The notes beneath the pieces were generated by a model. It was not told the origin of the DNA. It saw only the letters and a program-made list of their open reading frames with translations, and searched no databases. This document shows positions 57,074-64,000 of a DNA stretch of 64,000 bases, in pieces (the first letter of the stretch is position 1; each line of letters opens with the position of its first letter). This DNA is from Pseudoalteromonas xiamenensis. GTDB taxonomy: Bacteria > Pseudomonadota > Gammaproteobacteria > Enterobacterales > Alteromonadaceae. The stretch is from positions 1,674,001-1,738,000 of the forward strand of contig NZ_CP099917.1 in NCBI RefSeq assembly GCF_030994125.1, in the 5' to 3' direction. Made by a program: the position numbers and the translations under genes.

Positions 57074-59893
57074 ATGGACAATATTGAAGTACGTGGTGCT
57101 AGAACGCACAACTTGAAAGACATTTCACTGACGATCCCTCGTGATAAACTTATTGTGATAACCGGCCTATCTGGTTCGGGTAAGTCGTCGCTTGCATTCG
57201 ATACCCTTTACGCTGAAGGACAACGTCGCTACGTCGAGTCGCTCTCGGCCTATGCTAGACAATTTTTATCCTTGATGGAAAAGCCCGATGTTGACCATAT
57301 TGAAGGGCTTTCCCCCGCCATTTCAATAGAACAAAAATCCACGTCTCACAATCCTCGCTCTACCGTGGGCACGATTACTGAAATATACGATTATTTACGT
57401 CTACTGTTTGCACGTGTGGGCGAGCCTCGCTGTCCTACACATGACCTGCCATTATCAGCACAAACCGTGTCACAAATGGTCGATAGCGTACTTGCACTGC
57501 CTGAAGGCAGTAAATTAATGCTCCTTGCCCCAGTTGTTAAAGAGCGAAAAGGCGAGCACGTCAAATTGTTAGAGCAGCTCGCCGCACAGGGTTATATTCG
57601 TGCCCGAATTGACGGTGAAGTGTGTGATCTATCTGATCCGCCAACGCTTGAACTTCACAAGAAACACACTATCGAAGTAGTTGTTGACCGATTTAAAGTA
57701 AAAGCCGATATACAACAACGCTTGGCTGAATCTTTCGAGACTGCACTTGAGCTATCTGGTGGCATCGCACAAATTGCAGCAATGGATGAATCACTCTCTG
57801 AAGAAATGGTGTTTTCAGCGAACTTTGCTTGCCCTACTTGCGGGTATGCAATGGCAGAATTAGAGCCCCGTTTGTTCTCATTCAATAACCCTGCAGGGGC
57901 TTGTCAAAGCTGTGACGGTCTTGGCGTGAGACAATACTTTGATCCAAGACGTGTTGTTCATAACCCCGAGCTGAGTTTAGCCGGAGGCGCAGTTAAAGGC
58001 TGGGATAAACGCAGTTTCTACTATTTTCAGATGTTGCAATCTGTCGCAGAACACTACGATTTTGATCTAGATACGCCTTTCAACGCACTCCCCTCGGCCG
58101 CACAAAAAGTCGTACTCGAAGGCAGTGGAAAAACGAAAATTGCGTTTCACTATCGGAATGACCGTGGCGACGTATTAACGCGCCACCATGAGTTCGAAGG
58201 CATCTTGAACAACATGCAGCGCCGATACCACGAAACAGAATCAAATTCAGTACGTGAAGAACTGGCCAAATACCAAACCTCACAAGCGTGTCCAACCTGC
58301 CATGGTTCGCGACTGCGTGAAGAAGCCCGTCATGTTTTCATCGGTAAAACAAACTTACCCACTGTCACGTTAATGAGCATTGGTGACTCGTTGCAGTTTT
58401 TCACCGAAATCCAGCTAACGGGTCAAAAAGCACAAATTGCAGAGAAAATATTAAAAGAAATCCGAGATCGATTGAGCTTTTTAGTCAACGTAGGCCTTAA
58501 TTATCTGTCGCTCGAGCGCAGTGCGGAAACCCTTTCAGGTGGTGAAGCGCAGCGTATTCGACTTGCCAGCCAAATCGGTGCTGGGCTCGTTGGCGTAATG
58601 TACGTGCTAGACGAACCCTCTATCGGCTTACACCAACGTGATAACGACAGACTTCTCAGCACATTGACGCACCTTCGAGACCTTGGCAATACCGTCATTG
58701 TCGTTGAACACGACGAAGACGCGATTCGCGCGGCAGACCATATTATCGATATTGGCCCAGGAGCCGGCGTGCATGGTGGTCGTGTTGTGGCGGAAGGTTC
58801 TCGTGATGACATTATGGCATGTAAAGACTCTCTAACTGGACAATATCTTGTTGGAACTAAATGCATTGAAGTCCCAAAAGAGCGCAACGCACCTAGTGAC
58901 AAATGGTTAGAACTGTTTGGGGCAAGTGGCAACAACTTGAAAAACGTAGATGTAAAATTACCCGTCGGTTTAATGACGTGTGTAACGGGTGTATCTGGTT
59001 CAGGTAAATCAACGTTAATTAACGACACGTTGTATCAGCTTGCACAGACAGAATTAAATGGGGCAACGACCGCAGAACCTGCTCCGTACAAAGAAATTAA
59101 AGGCCTCGATCATTTCGACAAAGTGATCGACATTGATCAAAGTCCTATTGGTCGTACTCCTCGATCTAATCCAGCAACTTACACCGGAATTTTTACTGGG
59201 ATCCGAGAATTGTTTGCGGGCACCCAAGAAGCTCGCTCTCGCGGTTACAAAGTTGGCCGCTTTAGCTTTAACGTCAAAGGCGGACGCTGCGAGGCATGTC
59301 AGGGAGATGGTGTGATCAAAGTTGAAATGCACTTTTTGCCTGATGTTTATGTACCTTGTGATGTCTGTACGGGCAAACGCTATAACCGTGAAACATTAGA
59401 AGTCTTGTACAAAGGTAAGAATATTCACGAAGTCCTAGAAATGACGGTCGAAGATGCTTGCGAGTTCTTTACTAACATTCCAGCTATCCATCGTAAGTTG
59501 AAAACGTTGATGGACGTAGGCCTTTCTTATATTCGCTTGGGTCAAGCTGCAACAACCTTATCTGGTGGTGAAGCACAGCGTGTAAAACTAGCCAGAGAGT
59601 TGTCTAAACGTGATACAGGTAAGACGTTATACATATTGGATGAACCAACCACTGGTCTTCATTTTCACGACATCGCTCAACTGTTAACCGTATTACATCG
59701 ATTGCGTGACCATGGAAATACAATTGTCGTTATTGAGCACAACCTGGATGTGATTAAAACGGCAGATTGGATTGTTGATTTGGGTCCAGAAGGTGGTTCA
59801 GGTGGAGGGCAGATCTTAATCTCGGGCACACCGGAGGCGGTTGCTGATTGTCCTCAGTCTCACACAGGGAAATACTTGAAACCCCTACTTTAA
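57074..59893 (+). CDS. uvrA: Excinuclease ABC subunit A UvrA
   Basis: 939 residues from ATG 57074, matching the E. coli start ([15 protein letters not shown]) with AAGGT upstream. Two ABC ATPase modules: Walker [10 protein letters not shown] and GVSGSGKST, signatures [12 protein letters not shown] and [12 protein letters not shown], Walker [11 protein letters not shown] and [10 protein letters not shown]. Zinc modules CPTC...CQSC and CEAC...CDVC. Damage-recognition subunit of nucleotide excision repair. Confidence 0.98.
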   Translation: MDNIEVRGARTHNLKDISLTIPRDKLIVITGLSGSGKSSLAFDTLYAEGQRRYVESLSAYARQFLSLMEKPDVDHIEGLSPAISIEQKSTSHNPRSTVGTITEIYDYLRLLFARVGEPRCPTHDLPLSAQTVSQMVDSVLALPEGSKLMLLAPVVKERKGEHVKLLEQLAAQGYIRARIDGEVCDLSDPPTLELHKKHTIEVVVDRFKVKADIQQRLAESFETALELSGGIAQIAAMDESLSEEMVFSANFACPTCGYAMAELEPRLFSFNNPAGACQSCDGLGVRQYFDPRRVVHNPELSLAGGAVKGWDKRSFYYFQMLQSVAEHYDFDLDTPFNALPSAAQKVVLEGSGKTKIAFHYRNDRGDVLTRHHEFEGILNNMQRRYHETESNSVREELAKYQTSQACPTCHGSRLREEARHVFIGKTNLPTVTLMSIGDSLQFFTEIQLTGQKAQIAEKILKEIRDRLSFLVNVGLNYLSLERSAETLSGGEAQRIRLASQIGAGLVGVMYVLDEPSIGLHQRDNDRLLSTLTHLRDLGNTVIVVEHDEDAIRAADHIIDIGPGAGVHGGRVVAEGSRDDIMACKDSLTGQYLVGTKCIEVPKERNAPSDKWLELFGASGNNLKNVDVKLPVGLMTCVTGVSGSGKSTLINDTLYQLAQTELNGATTAEPAPYKEIKGLDHFDKVIDIDQSPIGRTPRSNPATYTGIFTGIRELFAGTQEARSRGYKVGRFSFNVKGGRCEACQGDGVIKVEMHFLPDVYVPCDVCTGKRYNRETLEVLYKGKNIHEVLEMTVEDACEFFTNIPAIHRKLKTLMDVGLSYIRLGQAATTLSGGEAQRVKLARELSKRDTGKTLYILDEPTTGLHFHDIAQLLTVLHRLRDHGNTIVVIEHNLDVIKTADWIVDLGPEGGSGGGQILISGTPEAVADCPQSHTGKYLKPLL

Positions 59894-59936
59894 GACCCTA
59901 AGATGAGCGCATCATAATAAAAAAAACAGGGATGAC

Positions 59937-61031
59937 ATGATGCGCTTACTCGCTCCCATAAAACGCTGGTCGAGTCGATTTGGACTCGTCCGCATTAAAT
60001 CGTTTTGGCTTAGCCTAAATTTTCCACAACGCTGCTACTTTTCAGCTTTGATGATTTGTTTTAGCGGATTGTTTGTCGATTTGCCAGTGATGGACGAGAC
60101 ACCACCCACTTTTGCGAATCCTTTTATCAATTTTGCGCTGTTCATAGCACTCATTGCGCTCGTTGTAGAATTTTGGCCGCGCTTCTACCACTTTTGGGAA
60201 AGTTTACCGGGTAAAGCAATCATCTTGTTGTTTTATGCCTTTGTCGCCAATTATGCGTTGGTTCAAGCTGCAGGCATGATCAACGATATCACTGGCCTGA
60301 ATGCTGACAAATTTCCCTACAGTCACAATATGGCACTATTACTTTCCATCCCTTCATGGTTTGCCATCACCACTTTGTTTGTGTTGTTGATCACACAATT
60401 GGCTATGCCGCTGTATCTTTTTGCTTTGCTCATATTAAGACCATTAGGTGTCCATGAATATTTTCATTCCCCTGATTATCGTTTCCCATTTATCACTGGC
60501 ATTGTGCGTTATGGATTTAGCCTAACATTGTTAGCCGCTGCGGTGACCATGACACAAGAAAGCGGCTTATCAACCAGTATAAATGAAACACTAAACGGAA
60601 TTGCGCGAGGTTTTGATGGGGTCATTGATGTGAATAAGGACGACGATCCGCAAGACTCTAAAACTGAAGAACCTCTCGGTATCAGTTTAGATGTTCAAAT
60701 ACAAGCAGAGGACGAATCGACGCCCAAACCAGAAAACCTCAGTGCAAATAAGTTGAAATTGGACAAGGTACGTGAACGAAACTCAAAGATCCGCCAAAAA
60801 GGGCAAGCATACGACCAACATATAAAACAGTTCATCGCGAATTTCATTTATTTTCAGGAAGCAGACGAAAAGTCACGCTGTGAGCACGATGAAAATAGTC
60901 GCATTGTGGAATTAAATGATTTTGAGATAGTCGAAATATTCCGAGACTCATCTCAACCTTTGCGATACCGCTACGAAGTCAAACCGTGCATTTCTGCAGC
61001 GCTTGGTCACCAGTTCAAACAACCTAGATAA
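59937..61031 (+). CDS. Multi-pass membrane protein of unknown function
   Basis: 364 residues with AGGGA before the start. Five or so hydrophobic segments (~33-50, 65-83, 95-117, 130-165, 190-210), then a charged cytoplasmic-looking tail (~225-364) rich in Asp/Glu/Lys, including KVRERNSKIRQKGQAYDQH. The tail ends in a small possibly folded piece with two Cys (SRCEHD and VKPCISAAL). No family recognised. It lies 43 nt after uvrA with no terminator seen between, so it may be part of the SOS transcript. Confidence 0.75.
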   Translation: MMRLLAPIKRWSSRFGLVRIKSFWLSLNFPQRCYFSALMICFSGLFVDLPVMDETPPTFANPFINFALFIALIALVVEFWPRFYHFWESLPGKAIILLFYAFVANYALVQAAGMINDITGLNADKFPYSHNMALLLSIPSWFAITTLFVLLITQLAMPLYLFALLILRPLGVHEYFHSPDYRFPFITGIVRYGFSLTLLAAAVTMTQESGLSTSINETLNGIARGFDGVIDVNKDDDPQDSKTEEPLGISLDVQIQAEDESTPKPENLSANKLKLDKVRERNSKIRQKGQAYDQHIKQFIANFIYFQEADEKSRCEHDENSRIVELNDFEIVEIFRDSSQPLRYRYEVKPCISAALGHQFKQPR

Positions 61032-61055
61032 TGGTAGAGTCAGCAATTGACAACG

Positions 61056-61093
61056 GTGCAATTCTCCCATAATTTTCAAAGGGAGAGTTGCAC
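61056..61093. terminator. Inverted repeat between convergent genes, probable terminator
   Basis: GTGCAATTCTCCC and GGGAGAGTTGCAC form a 13-bp stem (one G-U pair) with a 12-nt loop, followed on the plus strand by GTTATTT. Sits between the membrane protein gene and the thioesterase gene. Confidence 0.55.
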
Positions 61094-61104
61094 GTTATTT
61101 AAAC

Positions 61105-61500
61105 TCAGATGAGAAATGTCGATAGTCCCGCTCGTTCCTCTTCTGATAAGGACACCGCTGATTTATCTGCAAAGCTATATCGCACCATTATGGTTTTCCC
61201 CACGGCACACGCGCGCCCCCCTTGCCACGCTTCTTGAACTATCACATAAGAACTATTACCAATGCGTTCTATCCCCGTTCGGATCTCGACTTCTTCGCCA
61301 TAAAAAAGTTCGCCTTTGAACTCGACTTCGATTTTGGCGATGATTAGCTTCCACTGTTTTGGATCAAGGTTTGGTGTAAATATTTTGAAGATTGGGGTAC
61401 GCGCGGCTTCAAACCAAACAGGGACTACGGTATTGTTAATGTGTCCGAGCGCATCCGTTTCGCTAAAACGAGGGTGTACTTGTTCCATCAATTTATACAT
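61105..61500 (-). CDS. Hotdog-fold acyl-CoA thioesterase (4HBT/YbgC-like)
   Basis: 131 residues. The catalytic signature RFSETDALGHINNTVVPVWFE, with Asp16, is typical of 4-hydroxybenzoyl-CoA/YbgC thioesterases. IEVEFKGELFYGEEVEIRTGIERIGNSS is the next conserved strand-turn. Cytosolic hydrolase of acyl-CoA; chain preference unknown. Divergent from the oxygenase gene, only 28 nt away. Confidence 0.9.
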   Translation of the reverse strand: MYKLMEQVHPRFSETDALGHINNTVVPVWFEAARTPIFKIFTPNLDPKQWKLIIAKIEVEFKGELFYGEEVEIRTGIERIGNSSYVIVQEAWQGGRACAVGKTIMVRYSFADKSAVSLSEEERAGLSTFLI

Positions 61501-61528
61501 AAAAATTCCAATAACAAGTTAGGTTCTT

Positions 61529-62233
61529 ATGACTGATTTTATTCGTATTTACGAAAATGCGTTAAGCGCAGACTTTTGCGATCAATTCGTTCAAACATTT
61601 GATAACTCCCCGCATGTCACTCAAGGCCGTACTTCTGGCGGCATTGATACGAGTAAAAAAGTCAGTCAGGATTTGTACTTAAATTCTTTCCCTGACTATG
61701 CCAAGCAACTGACACACATTCAACAAGTTACGGCAAAATACCTATTTGAATACATTGAAGAACACTTTTTTATGATGATAGGCGCGTTTGGACTAAAAGT
61801 GTATCATCCACAAACTGGCCAACCCGTTGATATTACAGTTGATAACTTTGAAGAAGTGGCCAAACCCCAGCTTCCCATACTGACTCAGCAGTTGTTCCGC
61901 TTAGGACCAATACAGGCACAAAAATACCCGGTTCATCAAGGTGGTTATCCTTACTGGCACAGTGAAGTTTACCCGCAACTTGGACACAACGAAGCATTGC
62001 ATCGCGTGGTTCTCTTTATGTTTTATTTAAATGATGTTGAAGAAGGTGGAGAGACTGAGTTCTTTTACCAACAAAGAAAGTTGAAACCGGTAAAAGGCTC
62101 AATGGTGATTGCGCCAGCTTACTTCACGCATACACACCGAGGAAACATGCCTAAATCTAATGACAAATATATTCTGACATCTTGGGTTTTGTTCAATCGC
62201 GCGGAGCAGATCTACGGACAGCCACCACAATAA
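61529..62233 (+). CDS. 2-oxoglutarate/Fe(II) oxygenase (prolyl 4-hydroxylase-like)
   Basis: 234 residues. Double-stranded beta-helix with Fe ligands in YWHSEVYPQLG (His, with Glu where Asp is more usual) and FTHTHRG (distal His), and the 2-oxoglutarate Lys in KYILTSW. The NDVEEGGETEFFYQQ stretch is typical of prolyl 4-hydroxylase alpha-like enzymes. Substrate unknown: protein proline or a free metabolite. Confidence 0.88.
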   Translation: MTDFIRIYENALSADFCDQFVQTFDNSPHVTQGRTSGGIDTSKKVSQDLYLNSFPDYAKQLTHIQQVTAKYLFEYIEEHFFMMIGAFGLKVYHPQTGQPVDITVDNFEEVAKPQLPILTQQLFRLGPIQAQKYPVHQGGYPYWHSEVYPQLGHNEALHRVVLFMFYLNDVEEGGETEFFYQQRKLKPVKGSMVIAPAYFTHTHRGNMPKSNDKYILTSWVLFNRAEQIYGQPPQ

Positions 62234-62247
62234 TTAGGCTTTATTGA

Positions 62248-62277
62248 TTCATCTCGTCGCTAGCGCTTCGAGATGAA
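62248..62277. repeat. Inverted repeat at the end of the YacL-family gene
   Basis: TTCATCTCG and CGAGATGAA (9 bp) flank GCTAGC; the right arm lies in the last codons of the convergent yacL-like gene. Possible shared transcript end; no T-run. Confidence 0.4.
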
Positions 62278-62631
62278 TTCAGAGAAATCATGGATCAATG
62301 CTTTGAAGTCTTCAAAACCACACACGGCAACTAATCCTTCTTCATCAAATTCGAGCTGATCATCTCGATAAGCATCAAGCAGACTTTCGTCATCCATGAA
62401 TAACGCATGCGCTTCTAATAATGCTTCTTGCCGAGTTAAGGTCAAGCGTATTTCCGACCCCATGTCCACCAGCGTCTGAGGCTCATGTTCAACTAGTTCA
62501 ATCCATTTGACCACTTCTGCAACACGCTCAGGGCCAATCTCATCGCTTAACCAGCGCCCTAGTAAGGTGTGTTCTTCGGTCATTTTACAGCGGATCCCAA
62601 AGAGGGGATCTCGAATGAATTGATATTCCAT
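62260..62631 (-). CDS. yacL: UPF0231 family protein YacL-like
   Basis: 123 residues, acidic. Begins MEYQFIRDPLFGIRCKMTEEHTLLGRWL and ends with a FDEEGLVAVCGFEDFKALIHDF stretch that resembles E. coli YacL (DEESLSLCGVEDF). Function unknown in the family; acetylated and abundant in E. coli. Small cytosolic protein. Confidence 0.82.
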   Translation of the reverse strand: MEYQFIRDPLFGIRCKMTEEHTLLGRWLSDEIGPERVAEVVKWIELVEHEPQTLVDMGSEIRLTLTRQEALLEAHALFMDDESLLDAYRDDQLEFDEEGLVAVCGFEDFKALIHDFSEFISKR

Positions 62632-62825
62632 ACAACTTCCTCAAAAAATGGATGCGCATTGTAGCTTACTCCTGTTTACAGTCCCACCTGTTCGAACACA
62701 AAAACCTAACGCAATAGCGCATGGTTTGAAGGTCAAAACTTTGCCACTTGAGAAAACGACATATTAAATAAACAAATGTATTTAGCACTCTTTTTGGCAA
62801 GTTATTCACGCCCATAGCCTTTTGC

Positions 62826-62854
62826 TTGCCACTTCAATGTCCGATTGGGATAAT
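62826..62854 (+). promoter_or_regulatory. Sigma70-type promoter of the AEC transporter gene
   Basis: TTGCCA (62826-62831), a 17-bp spacer and GATAAT (62849-62854), predicting a start near 62861 and a ~20-nt leader with no obvious Shine-Dalgarno before ATG 62882. Confidence 0.65.
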
Positions 62855-62881
62855 AATTAAAACTTCATTCAAGCTATATAA

Positions 62882-63793
62882 ATGAGCGCATTCAGCACTA
62901 TTTTCCCACTCTCTTTTATCGTGTTATTTGGCTTTATCAGTTCAAAACGCCGTTGGGTAAACACAGATCAACTCGATGGGATACGCCATTTTATTTTTAA
63001 TTTAATCTTACCAATCTTTTTGTTTACCAACATGTTGAAAGCGGATCTTCACGCGCAATTGAATCTCGCCAGCATGCTGTCTTTCTATGTACCTGTGGTA
63101 CTCACGTTTGTCGCGGTGTACACAATAGGAAACTTGGTGTTGGCATATAGAAAAGTCGATATGGCGGTTTTTGCGTTAGGGTGCACCTACTCAAATACCG
63201 TGCTAGTGGCTCTCCCAGTTATCTTGCTTCAATTTGGTTTAGAGGCTGGTGCAATGGTGTTTGTCATCATTACTTTTCACAGCGCGTTGCTGTTTGCAAT
63301 GACCTTTTTACTTGCTCGCAACCCTGAAGCAAGTAAACGGCAAATAATGTCTTCTTTGGTGAAAAATCCAATTGTAGCAAGCATCACTTTAGGTATTTTA
63401 GCTAATTTGATCTTGCCACCTTTTCCAACTGTATTACTGGAAGCCATGACTTTAGCGGGACAACCTGCATTGGCAGGCGCACTGTTTGTCTTAGGTGCTA
63501 ACCTAAGCTACTACCAAATTGGATCTATGTGGAAAGAAGCGGCATTAATCAGTCTCATTAAATTGATACTTTTACCTGCAAGTGTCTTTGCTCTGGCTAA
63601 ATATGGATTCGCGCTGACATCACAACAAATTGCGGTGGTCACACTAATGAGTGCTGCACCACTTGGCGTTAACGCTTATTTAGTTTCACGTCAGCTTAAT
63701 ACAATGCAGCCTCAATTGGCTGGAGGAGTGGTACTTTCAACTATGTTGAGTGCGTTAACACTCAGTGTTTGGATAAGTATTTTAACACACTAA
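62882..63793 (+). CDS. AEC-family (auxin efflux carrier) membrane transporter
   Basis: 303 residues, about ten membrane helices in two halves. Typical stretches: FIFNLILPIFLFTNML near the start, YSNTVLVALPVIL in the middle, KNPIVASITLGILANL and the late LMSAAPLGVNAYLVSRQ. Predicted inner-membrane carrier for a small organic anion such as malate or malonate; substrate not determinable. Confidence 0.9.
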   Translation: MSAFSTIFPLSFIVLFGFISSKRRWVNTDQLDGIRHFIFNLILPIFLFTNMLKADLHAQLNLASMLSFYVPVVLTFVAVYTIGNLVLAYRKVDMAVFALGCTYSNTVLVALPVILLQFGLEAGAMVFVIITFHSALLFAMTFLLARNPEASKRQIMSSLVKNPIVASITLGILANLILPPFPTVLLEAMTLAGQPALAGALFVLGANLSYYQIGSMWKEAALISLIKLILLPASVFALAKYGFALTSQQIAVVTLMSAAPLGVNAYLVSRQLNTMQPQLAGGVVLSTMLSALTLSVWISILTH

Positions 63794-63856
63794 CGTTGTC
63801 GGCATTGAGCTAGGCTATTTTACTCACCTAACTCTTTGCACACCCTGTCTTTATCA

Positions 63857-64000
63857 CTATCGATTAGGGTCATACTTAGCTGCATCAATGATTGCCCATA
63901 CATAGACAATTGCAGCAATAATGCCAGGCACAACTAGCCACCACAACGCCGCACCACCAACAAAAACAATTGCGAAGATCAAAGCAGCTAAAATACGACC
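63857..64000 (-). CDS. C-terminal end of a small membrane protein (5' truncated)
   Basis: The minus strand is open from the window edge to a TAG at 63859-63857, giving 47 residues (GRILAALIFAIVFV..., ending DAAKYDPNR) with two close membrane segments (~3-21 and ~24-42). Looks like the end of a short TM2-like or small hydrophobic protein. Not identified. Confidence 0.55.
   Translation of the reverse strand, partial: GRILAALIFAIVFVGGAALWWLVVPGIIAAIVYVWAIIDAAKYDPNR

Overview
The window looks like a marine gammaproteobacterium of the order Alteromonadales, most likely Pseudoalteromonadaceae or close kin. This is inferred from protein resemblance and gene order: rplM-rpsI-petABC-sspAB, rnpB beside rsmI, lpoA-yraN-diaA-dolP, degQ-degS-murA-ibaG-mlaBCDEF, kds/lpt-rpoN-ptsN, mreBCD-maf-rng-yhdP-tldD, and ssb-uvrA. 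Most of it is chromosomal core. I see no prophage, insertion sequence, CRISPR array or tRNA/rRNA gene.

Layout. 1-4.3 kb: 3' end of a TonB-dependent receptor and a secreted metallophosphoesterase. 4.3-7.7 kb (minus): a secD-secF pair away from yajC/tgt, preceded by a 165-codon gene for a secreted protein that may be a VemP-like translation-arrest monitor. 7.7-12.6 kb: RNase P RNA with a partly duplicated 3' end and two terminators, rsmI, and the divergent lpoA-yraN-diaA-dolP cluster. 12.7-19 kb (minus): sspAB, the cytochrome bc1 genes petABC, rpsI-rplM and zapE. 19.1-22.3 kb: zapG and the HtrA proteases degQ and degS. 22.4-27 kb (minus): murA, ibaG and the mla lipid-transport operon. 27.2-36.5 kb (plus): yrbG, kdsD, kdsC, lptCAB, rpoN, hpf, ptsN, rapZ, ptsO and mgtE. 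36.5-49.1 kb: pmbA, darP and a tightly overlapped mreBCD-maf-rng-yhdP-nitrilase-tldD operon. 49.2-56.9 kb: a coiled-coil/PEGA/SUMF1 protein, a PLP enzyme, a CsrD-like degenerate GGDEF/EAL protein, ssb, an MFS transporter and a solute-binding protein. 57-64 kb: uvrA under a LexA box, an unknown membrane protein, a hotdog thioesterase, a 2OG-Fe(II) oxygenase, a YacL-family protein, an AEC transporter and the end of a small membrane protein.

Functionally the window is rich in envelope biogenesis: LPS transport (lptABC, kdsCD), phospholipid trafficking (mla, yhdP, dolP), peptidoglycan and shape (murA, lpoA, mreBCD), periplasmic quality control (degQ, degS) and export (secDF). The most interesting candidate is the secDF locus. 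A short exported protein with a distinctive C-terminus sits just upstream of secD, and the secD Shine-Dalgarno can pair with sequences that a ribosome paused at the end of the upstream gene could disturb. This matches the logic of Vibrio VemP-SecDF2, but homology could not be tested here. Other notable points are the rnpB 3'-end duplication, the apparent absence of the MSHA pilus cluster between csrD and mreB, and a 24-codon small ORF with its own ribosome-binding site between petA and rpsI.
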